64,000 nt of DNA from Candidatus Woesearchaeota archaeon (GTDB lineage: Archaea; Nanobdellota; Nanobdellia; Woesearchaeales; JAFGLG01). Under the pieces are notes generated by a model. The model worked only from the letters and a program-made list of their open reading frames with translations. It ran no database searches and had not been told where the DNA came from. Below, one piece after another: positions 7,502-16,585 of this stretch (position 1 is its first letter; each line of letters starts with the position of its first letter). The position numbers and the translations under genes are program-made. The DNA is taken from contig JAFGLG010000009.1 of assembly GCA_016928155.1 (NCBI GenBank), forward strand, positions 1 through 64,000, in the 5' to 3' direction.

Positions 7502-9939
7502 TGTCCTGTGATATACTTATATTCAGCCTGATCTATAAAACCGATCCTCAGCATCACATCAGCGATGGCCCTGTATCTCGCCATCATGCCATACTGATAT
7601 CTCTGTATGACATTCGGGTCAGTGATCCCCAGCCTCGACCAATCAATATCATAATCACCCAAAGTCTTGTCTCTCCTTATGTCCACCGGTTCCTCATACC
7701 AGGTCGTGAATGTCTCCTCATATGTGCCAACCTGGTATTTTGACCCATACCCTTCCTGACCATAGATTTTCTGATTGCCATAATTCCTGAATGAATACAA
7801 AGAAGGCATGCCATTGCCTTCAACAAAAAGATCAAGCCTATCAAAACTATCCTTGACACTGCTCCATGCCTGCTCATTGGCCGGATCATATTTGTAAGAA
7901 GACCTGTCAAGAGCCCTATAGATAATCTCGGCTGCAAAAGGGTCCTTAATCGCAAGGTTCCTTATCTGCCTTTCAGATGGTGAAGGATCACCAAGATGTG
8001 TCTGCAAAAGCTGTTCAATATCATTCCTATCAGACTGATCCATAGATGAAAGCGCAGCATATGCCTGACTGGCAAAATCCTCTGCAAAAGCCTGATAATT
8101 CGGATCATGACTGAACTGGCCTCGGGATTTGGTGATCATCTCATCAGCAAACCTCAAGGGGATGCTATAATCCTGAGGGTAATTGCTCTCTTTACTCTGC
8201 CACCAGTCCATGTAACCATGCCCGTACTCGTGGTTCAGCACACTAAATGCACCCTGAATACTGAACTCCCTGTCAAGAACAGGATAATCATATTTTCCTC
8301 TCATGCTGCTGAGGATATCCTCCTCCTTCAGATTTATGAATCCGGTGCTCCTGCTATAATGTGACCCCATATCAAATCCACCCTTAACCATAGAGTCAAA
8401 AACCTTGATCCCTCCAAGCGCGGGCCTAGTATTCGTTCTCAGCCAGACATCCAGCATCTTGACAATCTCAGGACGCTCCTTTATAGAATAGTCTATCTCA
8501 ATGCCCCTGTCCCCCCAATAATCCACCAGCTCATCCTTGGTGAGCGGGTCCTCAAAATATTTGGAAATAGGTATACCATTCTGATTCACAATATGGCCTT
8601 CAGCATTAACCCCCTGGTGAAAATCAGACCAAATAATATCTGCAATCTGAGTGTCTGACTCGTAGACTGCATAATTGTTATTGGCATCGACCAAAACATT
8701 ATAGTCATTAGGGCCTGTCAGATAATAATCTAACCTTCTCTGCATCTCATCTGCCTTTGCCTGGTCCCCACGGCTGGTGTAGAAATCTATCCATCTCTCA
8801 TTCTCCCTTATTATGTCCTGGTCCAGAACACCCAAAGAAGGAGAGTCTATCTCAATCGGCACAGAAAATTTATTCTTATATAAATTATCTGAGCCCTGTG
8901 TCATGATACCATTACGCATAGAAAACCATAAGGATCCGGTTTCAATATTTGTCTGACTCGCCTTCCCCCCATCAGGATTATGGATCAGAGTCGGCACAGG
9001 CTGCCTGCCGTTCTCATCAACAGGAGGCAATACAATATCAACAGAATCACCATTGGCAACATTCACTTCAAAGCGCTGGTCTTCAGTGATATCCAATCCG
9101 AGGAAATCATCATGAGCGTTGAATGTCAGATAAGAACCGGGTTCAGATCCAACTGAAAAAATGCCGCCTGAAGATGAAACATATGTCCCGACAGGATTTG
9201 CCGGCGCATCATCCACATAAATATCGAGCTCAATATCCTTTGATGATGAACTGAAAACCACATCTGCACAATCAACACTTATCATATGATTATTACCACT
9301 GACAGAAATCGGACCACCCTCATGGATCGTGGCCCTGCTCTCATCCTTGGTGATAATATCAAACCTGCCATCAGGGTTAGAGACATGACCCGAAACAGTC
9401 ACAGAACCTGGTTCATCTGTCGACAGATCACCGCTGACGATGTATTGGCCCTTATCACCGAACTGGATGCTTCCATCTGACCTTATTTCAGGATTATCCA
9501 TCTGAGCCAGCACATCATTGGAAAAAGTCGTGCCTGTACCGGATGTAGTGTACAGGCCGTCCTCATAGAAATCAATCTCGCCCTGCATATCCAGATCAGA
9601 ACCTGTCTCTGCTCCAATATAATTCTCAAATGCATCAGGATTCTCATTTATTATATCACAATCATCCTCCACAACACCCTCATACGAATCCGGATTCTCA
9701 CCAGCAGCCTCAGGCTTCATATCCAAATAGACCTTATAAGCAGAAGGATGGGCCCTGGCTTTCTCAGGATCAGAAAAAAAAGTCTCAGCCGCGGCAAAAT
9801 TCTCAGAGATAAAACCCTCAACATCGTCAGTGCTTGTCAAGCCGGTCTCAAACTCATCCTCCTGAGTCACATTGCCCTCCTGAGCAACAGCTACAGAGAG
9901 CAACAATACAAACACCAAAAAATACAGTATCTTCCTCAT
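7498..9939 (-). CDS. secreted zinc metallopeptidase (HEYGH, gluzincin-like)
   Basis: An 813-residue exported protein with a clean signal peptide (MRKILYFLVFVLLLSVAVAQ). A long N-terminal region (to about 370) is beta-rich and acidic. The C-terminal half carries a zinc-binding HEYGH at 570-574, and AEDFASQAY about 45 residues later gives a plausible third ligand, Glu621, as in gluzincins. No transmembrane helix follows, so it may be released or held by its partners. It overlaps the pilin-like gene upstream and the membrane-protein gene downstream by ATGA each. It may process surface or prey proteins; the substrate is unknown. The peptidase call rests on the motif and signal peptide. Confidence 0.65.
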   Translation of the reverse strand: MRKILYFLVFVLLLSVAVAQEGNVTQEDEFETGLTSTDDVEGFISENFAAAETFFSDPEKARAHPSAYKVYLDMKPEAAGENPDSYEGVVEDDCDIINENPDAFENYIGAETGSDLDMQGEIDFYEDGLYTTSGTGTTFSNDVLAQMDNPEIRSDGSIQFGDKGQYIVSGDLSTDEPGSVTVSGHVSNPDGRFDIITKDESRATIHEGGPISVSGNNHMISVDCADVVFSSSSKDIELDIYVDDAPANPVGTYVSSSGGIFSVGSEPGSYLTFNAHDDFLGLDITEDQRFEVNVANGDSVDIVLPPVDENGRQPVPTLIHNPDGGKASQTNIETGSLWFSMRNGIMTQGSDNLYKNKFSVPIEIDSPSLGVLDQDIIRENERWIDFYTSRGDQAKADEMQRRLDYYLTGPNDYNVLVDANNNYAVYESDTQIADIIWSDFHQGVNAEGHIVNQNGIPISKYFEDPLTKDELVDYWGDRGIEIDYSIKERPEIVKMLDVWLRTNTRPALGGIKVFDSMVKGGFDMGSHYSRSTGFINLKEEDILSSMRGKYDYPVLDREFSIQGAFSVLNHEYGHGYMDWWQSKESNYPQDYSIPLRFADEMITKSRGQFSHDPNYQAFAEDFASQAYAALSSMDQSDRNDIEQLLQTHLGDPSPSERQIRNLAIKDPFAAEIIYRALDRSSYKYDPANEQAWSSVKDSFDRLDLFVEGNGMPSLYSFRNYGNQKIYGQEGYGSKYQVGTYEETFTTWYEEPVDIRRDKTLGDYDIDWSRLGITDPNVIQRYQYGMMARYRAIADVMLRIGFIDQAEYKYITGQ

Positions 9940-10700
9940 TCTCTCAGCGCAAAGGAAAAAATCCCTGTCGGATCATCTTTCTGGAAAACCTCAAATACGG
10001 TCACATTATCATAAGAATCATACATGCTTGTCCGCACACCATACATCTCTGAAAACAAGGTCATGCAGCTGAGGCATACTGACTGATCGTTCTCAGCAAA
10101 ATGCATCGCATACCTGCTCGCAACATAATAAAGTATCCAGATATCAGAATCAAGAGTGTATTCGAAATCACTTATCTCGATCTCAGAAGTGGGATTGTAA
10201 ATCACAACAGGATAATCCATCCTGAAGATGACCATATCCTCCTCAATATCAACAACTGTGCTGATATCACCTTTCCTGTAGAACTTATAACCCATATCAG
10301 TGAAATCCTTAAAAGATTTAATGCAGAAAAGGAATTCATTATTAAACATATCAGCCAGCTCTGACTCAACCCTCTCCTCTCCCGGGAGATAAGGCATGAT
10401 GCCCACAGCATAGAATGGGATCTTGAGATCATAGTCAGCCATTGAAGGCTCAGGGACACTGAAATAACCGCCCTGCAAAGAAACAACATGAACAGAGGTC
10501 TCTGCAGCCTCCCTTATGCACGAATGGACAAAATTCTCAACAGGATCATCCAAGAACTGCGACTTCTGGACAACCGTGACCTGGTGCTTCAATAATCCTG
10601 CCTGTTGGTCATGATAAACAAAAAATAAAATTCCGGCAAGAAACACAATTATAATCCCAATTAGTATGAAATGGGTTATCTGACCCCTTTTCTGCACCAT
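9936..10700 (-). CDS. type IV pilin-like membrane protein
   Basis: A 254-residue protein whose start MVQKRGQITHFILIGIIIVF has the archaeal class III signal layout: short basic head, KRG before the presumed cleavage site, then a hydrophobic helix. The large ectodomain has several cysteines (CIREA, CIKSF, CLSC). I chose ATG 10700, 13 codons into the longest frame, because GGTGGTTTT precedes it and a TTTAAA box lies about 25 nt further up. It heads a three-gene operon with the HEYGH peptidase and the beta-rich membrane protein. It is probably a minor pilin or anchor. Confidence 0.6.
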   Translation of the reverse strand: MVQKRGQITHFILIGIIIVFLAGILFFVYHDQQAGLLKHQVTVVQKSQFLDDPVENFVHSCIREAAETSVHVVSLQGGYFSVPEPSMADYDLKIPFYAVGIMPYLPGEERVESELADMFNNEFLFCIKSFKDFTDMGYKFYRKGDISTVVDIEEDMVIFRMDYPVVIYNPTSEIEISDFEYTLDSDIWILYYVASRYAMHFAENDQSVCLSCMTLFSEMYGVRTSMYDSYDNVTVFEVFQKDDPTGIFSFALRE

Positions 10701-10735
10701 AAAACCACCAAAAACAAATCTCTTTAAATTGTTTA

Positions 10736-11500
10736 TCATTTATAAGCGCTTATCCAATCTAGCATGAAATTTGCTGCCCTTTCAAGCAGGACAGGATCCT
10801 TGAAAGTATGAGGAGCATTGGGGAAAATCTGAAGCTTTGAACCAGGGCAGGCTTCATGCAGAGCAAAAGCCTGGTCAACAGGAACAGACCTATCAGCAGA
10901 GCCATGGATGATGAGCCAGGGGATCCTGATCCTTGAAGCGGCTCCAAGGATATCATGCTTCATACCATCATCATAGAAAGCATAATCCACTCTGTAGGTC
11001 TTCTTCTCAGTATTTGAATAGAACATGGCAAAACCATTCTCTTTCCAATCCCCAAGATCACATTTCATATACAAAGTAACAGAGAAATCTGACAGAGCGC
11101 CTAGTGTTATAAGATTCTTGACCTTTGACAGATCTGAAAGAATAGATACAAACCCCCCAAGAGAAGCACAGAGGAGAGTAATACCCTCAGCATAAGGAAT
11201 TGATGATACGTAATCAATCATACATCTCAAGTCTTCAATATAATGAGATACCGTCAGGTTTCTAATATCCCCATCAGATTTCCCTGTCCCATGAGTAAAA
11301 TCAAACCTCACGTAACAAAAATTGTGCTTTGTGAAAAAATCAGCATACCACCTGATGTGCTCCTGATCCATGAAGCCCTTGAAGCCATGAACATAGATGA
11401 TCAGCGGATATTGTTTTTCCTTATCGAAGTCATCTGGCTTATGGAGAAAGGCCCTTATCTTCTGGCCAGACGGGTTCTTTATTGTAAATGGTTCCTGCAT
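10736..11500 (-). CDS. alpha/beta hydrolase (esterase/dienelactone hydrolase-like)
   Basis: A 254-residue cytosolic alpha/beta-hydrolase. The nucleophile elbow is CASLGG with Ser113, a variant of GxSxG. HGSADRSVPV gives the acid residue (Asp203) and PNAPHTF the catalytic His231. YVHGFKGFMDQ near 36-46 forms the oxyanion HG motif. The start is ATG 11500, since TATTTAAAA about 25 nt upstream indicates a leaderless message; the longer frame runs into repeat DNA. Substrates of such enzymes are small esters or peptides and cannot be predicted. It lies just upstream of the pilin-like operon, but that gene has its own promoter. Confidence 0.8.
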   Translation of the reverse strand: MQEPFTIKNPSGQKIRAFLHKPDDFDKEKQYPLIIYVHGFKGFMDQEHIRWYADFFTKHNFCYVRFDFTHGTGKSDGDIRNLTVSHYIEDLRCMIDYVSSIPYAEGITLLCASLGGFVSILSDLSKVKNLITLGALSDFSVTLYMKCDLGDWKENGFAMFYSNTEKKTYRVDYAFYDDGMKHDILGAASRIRIPWLIIHGSADRSVPVDQAFALHEACPGSKLQIFPNAPHTFKDPVLLERAANFMLDWISAYK

Positions 11501-11622
11501 TTTTTGGGGATGGAAGTCTGCTTTTAAATAGTTTATGTGATATCCAATATTTGGAGGTTGAAATTGATATTTGGATTTTTTGTACTGCTTTATGTTTCTT
11601 TGCCTCGCTTCTTTCACCTGGG

Positions 11623-11676
11623 GAAAATTCAAGAGAGAAGAGATTCCTTATCCGGATTTGCTTTGCAAATCCGGCC
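11623..11676 (-). repeat. palindromic dispersed repeat, copy 1
   Basis: About 54 bp that recurs in the other orientation at 17310-17363, with roughly six differences by eye. It contains a perfect hairpin, CCGGATTTGC (11652-11661) / GCAAATCCGG (11665-11674) with a 3-nt loop, next to a conserved tail whose inverse reads TCTCTTCTCTCTTGAATTTT. It lies between the MBL-fold gene and the hydrolase promoter. It resembles a REP-type or non-autonomous element. Confidence 0.7.
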
Positions 11677-11754
11677 ATTAACTCTTTAATTTTCTGTCTG
11701 CACAACCAGGCAGGGATGTGCAAAAGCAGCATTGGCCAAGAGTGCAAAGCTGTT

Positions 11755-12369
11755 TCACAGAATCTCGACCTTGCAAGTGGCCAGGGACTTGAAGCGCTCG
11801 GCATCAGAGGAAGATCCGACGATATCGCCATAATGCATTGGCACAGCAAGCTTGGGCCTGATAATGCTACATGCTTCAGCAGCCTCTTCAGGAGTCATCA
11901 CATAAGTGCCAGAGACAGGCAGAAAAGCTATGTCTATATCACCAAGCTTCGACATCTCAGGTATATTATCAGTGTCGCCGGCGTGATACAATCTCTTCCC
12001 ATCAACAGTTACCACATAGCCGACCTTATTGTCACTCTTTGGATGGAAAGGCACACCGGGAGAACGGAACTTGTTCAGGTTGTAAGCAGGGACCGCCTCA
12101 ATATTGATCCCTTTCACTTCTATCTTGTCACCGGGCTTCACAAACCTGATATCGCCTTCCAGCTTCGGCCTGCATTCCTCTGGAGCGACAATCACTGTGG
12201 TCGCTTTTCTGAGCTTCTTTATGTCATCCGGGCTGCAATGGTCAAAATGCTCATGAGTTATGAAAATAATATCAGCAGGCACATCAGAATCCAATTTGAA
12301 AGGGTCAAAATAGATCACAACACTGCCTGAGATCATTACAGAATCATGATTAAGCTTCTTGATATCCAT
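11755..12369 (-). CDS. metallo-beta-lactamase-fold metal-dependent hydrolase (UPF0173/UlaG-like)
   Basis: A 204-residue MBL-fold protein. The metal motif HxHxDH is at residues 39-44 (THEHFDHCS). Further ligands fit the family: HAGDTD near 128 and MHYGD near 178. The short length and the AYNLNKFRSPGVPFHPK segment match the UPF0173/UlaG-like group, general metal-dependent hydrolases of unknown substrate. GGGGGTG lies just before the ATG. It is the third gene of a run after the HD and M20 genes (24-nt gap to the M20 stop) and probably shares their transcript. Confidence 0.85.
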   Translation of the reverse strand: MDIKKLNHDSVMISGSVVIYFDPFKLDSDVPADIIFITHEHFDHCSPDDIKKLRKATTVIVAPEECRPKLEGDIRFVKPGDKIEVKGINIEAVPAYNLNKFRSPGVPFHPKSDNKVGYVVTVDGKRLYHAGDTDNIPEMSKLGDIDIAFLPVSGTYVMTPEEAAEACSIIRPKLAVPMHYGDIVGSSSDAERFKSLATCKVEIL

Positions 12370-12393
12370 GAAAACACCCCCATCATCCCAATA

Positions 12394-13551
12394 TCATCCA
12401 AAAGCATAATAGCAGACCAATCTCGTCATGTCTGCCAGCTGACTGACTTCAATGTACTCGTCAGCCATGTGAGCAACATGCTTCGGAGAACACCCTATGG
12501 CAACAGCCTTGATGCCCCTGATATTCAACGGCTTTGCAAATGTCGCACCTGAAAGGCCCTTCAGCTTCGGCTTCCTGCCGGTTATCCTCTTCATTGTCTT
12601 CTGCAAATCAGTGATCGGCCCCGATATCCTGAGCTTATGAGGAGGAAGATGCTGCCCAATCTCAAACCTGAACCTTGATCCTCTGACCCTCTTTGATAAA
12701 ACCTTGAGATCAGAGAGGATCCTCTTCGGATCCTGAGAAGGAAGATACCGGATATTGAGAATGAGCTCAGCCTTTCCCGGCACAATGTTCGGAGCTGAAC
12801 CCGCGCTCATCATTGCAGGAACAAGAGTCGGTGGTGTAAAAAGCTTGTCTTTCCTGAACTTCATCCTGTGCTTATTGAGCAAAGAGACAAAATCTGCTAA
12901 GTTCTGCAGAGCATTGATGCCTGAGCCTGGATCAGATGAATGAGCCTGCCTGCCGATAGAAGTTATCTTGATGTCAAGATAACCCTTCTCACCTATAGCA
13001 ATCATGTCGAGATGACCATCCATGTCAGGGATGATTGCAAAATCAGCCCTGACCAGGTTCTTCTTCAGGAGAAAATCCATGCCATAAGCATTGCCTCTCT
13101 CCTCGTCAGAAACAAAAGCGAAAATGAACTTTTTCTTAAGCCTGTGCTCATATGACTTCAGGATCGATGCGGCTATCAGAGCAGAAGCAAGCGCACCTTT
13201 GTTGTCTGAGGAGCCCCTTCCAAAAATCTTACCCTTCTTCTCAATGGGCCTGAAAGGATCAGACTTCCAGCCTTCGCCTGCAGGAACAACATCCAAATGG
13301 CAGGCGATGAGCGTTGATCTGCCTTTGCCGATCTCAACGATCATGTTAGGTCTCTTCTTATCCTTTGCATACACCTTGAAAGGTATCTTATGATTCTTAA
13401 GAAATGTCTTTATCACTGATGCTGCCAGATATTCATTGCCAGGGGGATTGACTGTCTGTTTGCTGATTATAGATTTTAGGAGGGCTTTGCACTGCTGCTC
13501 ATTCTCTTTCACTTCCTTGTCCATTTCCTTTCTCAATTTTGCTGATAACAT
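12394..13551 (-). CDS. M20 family metallopeptidase/deacylase (ArgE/DapE-like)
   Basis: A 385-residue M20 family enzyme, a cytosolic di-zinc amidohydrolase acting on N-acyl amino acids or small peptides. Metal-site motifs are IACHLDVVPAG near 80, GRGSSDNKGALAS near 110 and SDEERGNAYGMDF near 147. The dimerisation lid follows (about 175-280, with GRQAHSSDPGSGINAL), and the C-terminal His is in SPKHVAHMADEY. I use ATG 13551; a GTG at 13563 overlapping the HD gene stop (GTGA) is equally possible. Substrate cannot be fixed from sequence (ArgE, DapE, LysK or dipeptidase-like). Confidence 0.85.
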   Translation of the reverse strand: MLSAKLRKEMDKEVKENEQQCKALLKSIISKQTVNPPGNEYLAASVIKTFLKNHKIPFKVYAKDKKRPNMIVEIGKGRSTLIACHLDVVPAGEGWKSDPFRPIEKKGKIFGRGSSDNKGALASALIAASILKSYEHRLKKKFIFAFVSDEERGNAYGMDFLLKKNLVRADFAIIPDMDGHLDMIAIGEKGYLDIKITSIGRQAHSSDPGSGINALQNLADFVSLLNKHRMKFRKDKLFTPPTLVPAMMSAGSAPNIVPGKAELILNIRYLPSQDPKRILSDLKVLSKRVRGSRFRFEIGQHLPPHKLRISGPITDLQKTMKRITGRKPKLKGLSGATFAKPLNIRGIKAVAIGCSPKHVAHMADEYIEVSQLADMTRLVCYYAFG

Positions 13552-13559
13552 TTTATATC

Positions 13560-14156
13560 TCACAGCCTTCCAATCTTCTTAAGATCCTTCCACCAACGAT
13601 GATCCCTTTTCAGCAATGCAGATGCCAGCTTCCTGGCAGATTCGGTCTTAAGAAGGCCTTTTGCATTGTCGCTCCAATTCCTCGCATCCCTGAAACCCTG
13701 CTCGACATATTCACGCGACTGGGCTATGACCTCCAGGAGATCAGCATCCTTCGCTATGACGGCCTCTCTTGAGGACTGATCTTGGAGCTCCTCAAAAAGA
13801 TGGAGCCATTCCATCGCGATGTTAGCCGGCAGCGGATCCATCTGGTCCCTGAATGCGTCAAGCTCAGCCTTCCTGAAATCAATGTAGCGCTGGCCGACCT
13901 TGTGCAGATCATTGAGCCTTGTCTCATGAAGATCATGTATCATGCACATCACGCTGACCTTGAAAGGGTCTGCGTGCTCGAGCTTCGCAAGAATGAAACC
14001 TATCTGCGCTGTGCGGAGAGAATGCTCTGAGACAGATTCAGGATCCCGGATCCCGAGAAGCCACCACCCAGAACGCTTCACATTCTTAAGATTGCCCAAT
14101 TCAAAAATGAAATCAGCACATGCTGACAGATGCTGGTCTTTCTTGATAACAACCAC
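13560..14156 (-). CDS. HD-domain phosphohydrolase (YfbR/HDDC2-like nucleotidase)
   Basis: A 198-residue HD superfamily protein of the 5'-deoxynucleotidase group (YfbR/HDDC2). Visible hallmarks are LKNVKRSGW, DPESVSEHSLR (metal His), MIHDLHETR (the HD pair) and AKDADLLE (distal Asp). Such enzymes remove phosphate from deoxynucleoside monophosphates. The start is a GTG at 14156, since an in-frame stop lies just upstream and no ATG is available. It is the first gene of the HD-M20-MBL run. A 126-bp palindromic element sits directly upstream and may affect its expression. Confidence 0.8.
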   Translation of the reverse strand: MVVIKKDQHLSACADFIFELGNLKNVKRSGWWLLGIRDPESVSEHSLRTAQIGFILAKLEHADPFKVSVMCMIHDLHETRLNDLHKVGQRYIDFRKAELDAFRDQMDPLPANIAMEWLHLFEELQDQSSREAVIAKDADLLEVIAQSREYVEQGFRDARNWSDNAKGLLKTESARKLASALLKRDHRWWKDLKKIGRL

Positions 14157-14184
14157 CCCAAATCAAATGATACTCGTTTTCTTT

Positions 14185-14310
14185 TTTGTTTAGCATCTTC
14201 AAAATTCTTATATGTCACCTTGCAGGCTCTGCTTCCCCGTAGGGGGCCTCCCCCCGCGACGAGCAGGAAAGGTCAATCAATAGAATTTTGACCTTAGGAT
14301 GCTAAACAAA
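14185..14310. repeat. 126-bp palindromic, MITE-like element
   Basis: The ends are perfect 13-bp inverted repeats: TTTGTTTAGCATC (14185-14197) and GATGCTAAACAAA (14298-14310). Homology between arms continues inward (CAAAATTCT and AGAATTTTG; CACCTT and AAGGTCA), and a GC-rich core (about 14225-14270) pairs as CTGCT/AGCAG and GGGGG/CCCCC. The whole unit can fold as one long imperfect hairpin. No protein is encoded and no target duplication is obvious. Confidence 0.65.
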
Positions 14311-14317
14311 CTACTTA

Positions 14318-14896
14318 CTACTTCTTCAACTCAATGTCATAAATGACATTCTCGACCTTCTGGAGATTCCATTTTATTGCATCAGACTTCTTCCTCAACT
14401 CATTGTTACCTGGGGATATCTGGAGGAAGATGCCATGGATGTCATCGATCGTGTCCCTTATCCCCATGACCTCCTTATACTTCTTCTTTATGGACAAGAG
14501 GACTGCCCTCCTTGTGAGCTCACCTGTCAGATCACTCAAGCCCATGAGATAATCATCAAGATTCACAAAAGACTTCACAGAAGAATATGCAGGGACAGGC
14601 TTCTTTTCTGCAAATGCGAGAAAGGTCATGGCTTCAATGTACTCCTGCAGAGCAACAGAAAAGGAACCAGTATAAGCTGTGCCTACCAGACTGAACTTCT
14701 TGAGCCTGTCGATGACCTTCTTCGCATCAGCAAGCAGCTTCTTTGCTTCAGCCATCTTACCCTGATGGACAAGATAGATGGCCTGCTTTGAATCCTTAAG
14801 CACCTTCCTGGACTCATTGATGACTAGCTCCCGTGTAGCGCTCTCCTTCTCAAAAATCGACTTGATATTGGCTATCTCATCCTTATTGAATATCAT
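14318..14896 (-). CDS. translin family protein
   Basis: A 192-residue all-helical protein matching archaeal translin/TRAX homologs, which bind or cleave small RNAs. Family-typical stretches are the paired helices KMAEAKKLLADAKKVIDRLK, ALQEYIEAMTF, YLMGLSDLTGELTRR and the C-terminal LRKKSDAIKWNLQKVENVI. The acidic residues E and EA in the ALQEYIEA helix correspond to the region that carries catalytic acids in TRAX. The start is chosen among several ATGs as 14896, five bases after a GGGGGAT ribosome binding site. The TATA-like AGTATATAAT at about 14957-14969 gives a short leader. Confidence 0.75.
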   Translation of the reverse strand: MIFNKDEIANIKSIFEKESATRELVINESRKVLKDSKQAIYLVHQGKMAEAKKLLADAKKVIDRLKKFSLVGTAYTGSFSVALQEYIEAMTFLAFAEKKPVPAYSSVKSFVNLDDYLMGLSDLTGELTRRAVLLSIKKKYKEVMGIRDTIDDIHGIFLQISPGNNELRKKSDAIKWNLQKVENVIYDIELKK

Positions 14897-14911
14897 CATA
14901 TCCCCCATCAT

Positions 14912-15331
14912 TATCTTATCTTAATTGAAAATCATCCAATCTGAATTATCTAACCTTGATTATATACTTTATCGAATCTAATCGGATTATCAAATCTAAT
15001 CGAAAAATGGCATCTGGTTCAAACCTCATGCAAAAAATCTGATGCAAAAAACCACAAATATGATCCAAAAAACCACATACCCCTAATTCCATTTATATAT
15101 TGGGGGTCTGTATTTAAATTTTTGTGATTTATTCAGCAAATCGGCAGTATAAGAAAATAAATAGAATTTATTGAGCTAAAAGACTAAAAAATGCTTTAAT
15201 TGAATAAAATAAGCATAATAAATACTTAAAATTGGATAAAAGAGGCATATTGTCCATATTTTGCTCAGATATTTGCGAAACTAGGTTTTTCAGCAGAAAA
15301 AAACAAAAACTTTATATATTGTATTCTGATT
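14912..15331. other. 420-bp AT-rich intergenic region with divergent promoters
   Basis: No gene seen. It holds the leftward translin promoter (about 14960) and the rightward promoter of the membrane-protein trio (TTTATATATT at 15311-15320). Between them are direct repeats of AATCTAATCG near 14975 and 14995, A-tract repeats of the form ATGCAAAAAA near 15030-15075, and a hairpin ACCCCTAAT (15079-15087) / ATTGGGGGT (15099-15107) enclosing TTTATAT. The hairpin could be an operator or terminator. Confidence 0.5.
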
Positions 15332-15343
15332 ATGTATACTAAT

Positions 15344-15922
15344 ATGGCAGAGGAAAGTGCATTAAGAGGCATAATAGATTTTTTTGGCGACATAGGCATC
15401 TATGATGTGGTGCTACCATTCCTTCTTGTATTCACAATAATCTTCGCATTCCTTGAGAAGAGCAAAATCCTTGGGACTGTGACAATAGAAGGAGTGACCT
15501 ACACCAAAAAGAACCTGAATTCCATTGTGGCTTTCTCAATCGCCTTCTTTGTGGTCGCATCGACCAAACTGGTCGCAGTGCTGAATGAAGGACTGGCAAA
15601 CATCGCACTCATCCTGATAATCATATTCTCATTCCTCCTCCTCATAGGATCATTCTACAAGGAAGGGGAAGATGTATTCCTCGAAGGGGGATGGAGAATA
15701 GCATTCATGGCTGTCTCAGTCATATCAGTTGTGCTCATATTCCTATGGGCTATAAAGACAGATGACGGAGAGCCATGGCTCAAATGGTTCTGGTACTACA
15801 TGGAGGACCACTGGAGCTCAAACCTTGCAGGATCGATAATAATCGTCATCGTGATAGTATTTTTCATGTGGTTCATAACAAAGGACCCGAAAGCACGAAA
15901 AACAGAGACCAAGAAGAGCTAG
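15344..15922 (+). CDS. multi-pass membrane protein, paralog 1 of 3
   Basis: A 192-residue integral membrane protein with about five hydrophobic segments and a basic C-terminal tail. It shares its N-terminal signature VLPFLLVFTIIFAFLEKSKI with the next two genes, so all three are tandem paralogs. A loop WLKWFWYYMEDHW near 145 is rich in aromatics. ATG 15344 is about 25 nt from TTTATATATT, so it should be leaderless. Position beside the coiled-coil, ATPase and platform genes suggests a membrane subunit of the surface apparatus. No named family is recognised. Confidence 0.7.
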   Translation: MAEESALRGIIDFFGDIGIYDVVLPFLLVFTIIFAFLEKSKILGTVTIEGVTYTKKNLNSIVAFSIAFFVVASTKLVAVLNEGLANIALILIIIFSFLLLIGSFYKEGEDVFLEGGWRIAFMAVSVISVVLIFLWAIKTDDGEPWLKWFWYYMEDHWSSNLAGSIIIVIVIVFFMWFITKDPKARKTETKKS

Positions 15923-16008
15923 AAACACAATAATTATAAAATATAACACCTATACTCCAAAAATACCAAACAAACCAAGAGTCGCATTCAAAAAAGGAGG
16001 ATGAAAAA

Positions 16009-16584
16009 ATGAATCTGTGGGACTTTTTTTATTCACTGGACAGGTTAGGGGTGACCGAAATCCTATTGCCTTTCTTGCTTGTATTCACAATAGTCTTTGC
16101 GGTACTCCAGAAGACACACATCTTTGGAGCTGAGAAAAAGAACATGAACATGATGATAGCACTCATCATGGGAATGACAGTCATATTCGACCACATACTC
16201 AGATGGAGACCTGGCAGGTCAGTAGCTGAGATCATCAACAGCGCATTGCCGCAGGTGTCATTGATTGCAGTCGCAATCATCATGCTGCTGCTCATGATTG
16301 GAGTTTTCGGAGCAAGGCTGGAGATTGCAGGAACAAGCCTGGCAACATGGGTGGGCCTATTCTCGCTGATAGCAATAATAGTCATATTCGGACAGGCAGC
16401 AGGATGGGGATGGCACTGGCCATGGTGGCTCAGATGGCTCGATGACCCGGACACAGTATCAGTGATAATAATCGTGCTGGTGTTCGGAATCGTGATAGCA
16501 TATATCACACACGAGCCAAAAGAGAGGACCACTTTCGGCGGCCTCAAAGAGGCATTCCACAATCTAGGAAAGGCATTCAAGTAA
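16009..16584 (+). CDS. multi-pass membrane protein, paralog 2 of 3
   Basis: A 191-residue membrane protein with about five helices. LPFLLVFTIVFAVLQKTHIF near the start and WGWHWPWWLRWLDDP near 140 parallel paralog 1. A strong ribosome binding site, AAAGGAGGATG, lies eight bases before the ATG, as expected inside an operon. The next gene begins one base after its stop. Function is unknown; the trio probably assembles together in the membrane. Confidence 0.7.
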   Translation: MNLWDFFYSLDRLGVTEILLPFLLVFTIVFAVLQKTHIFGAEKKNMNMMIALIMGMTVIFDHILRWRPGRSVAEIINSALPQVSLIAVAIIMLLLMIGVFGARLEIAGTSLATWVGLFSLIAIIVIFGQAAGWGWHWPWWLRWLDDPDTVSVIIIVLVFGIVIAYITHEPKERTTFGGLKEAFHNLGKAFK

Positions 16585-16585
16585 A

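Noticed and set aside
11439-11849. Leftward 136-codon frame spanning repeat copy 1
   Set aside because: It reads across the palindromic repeat and the hydrolase start and overlaps two supported genes; the protein-like string is the translated repeat.
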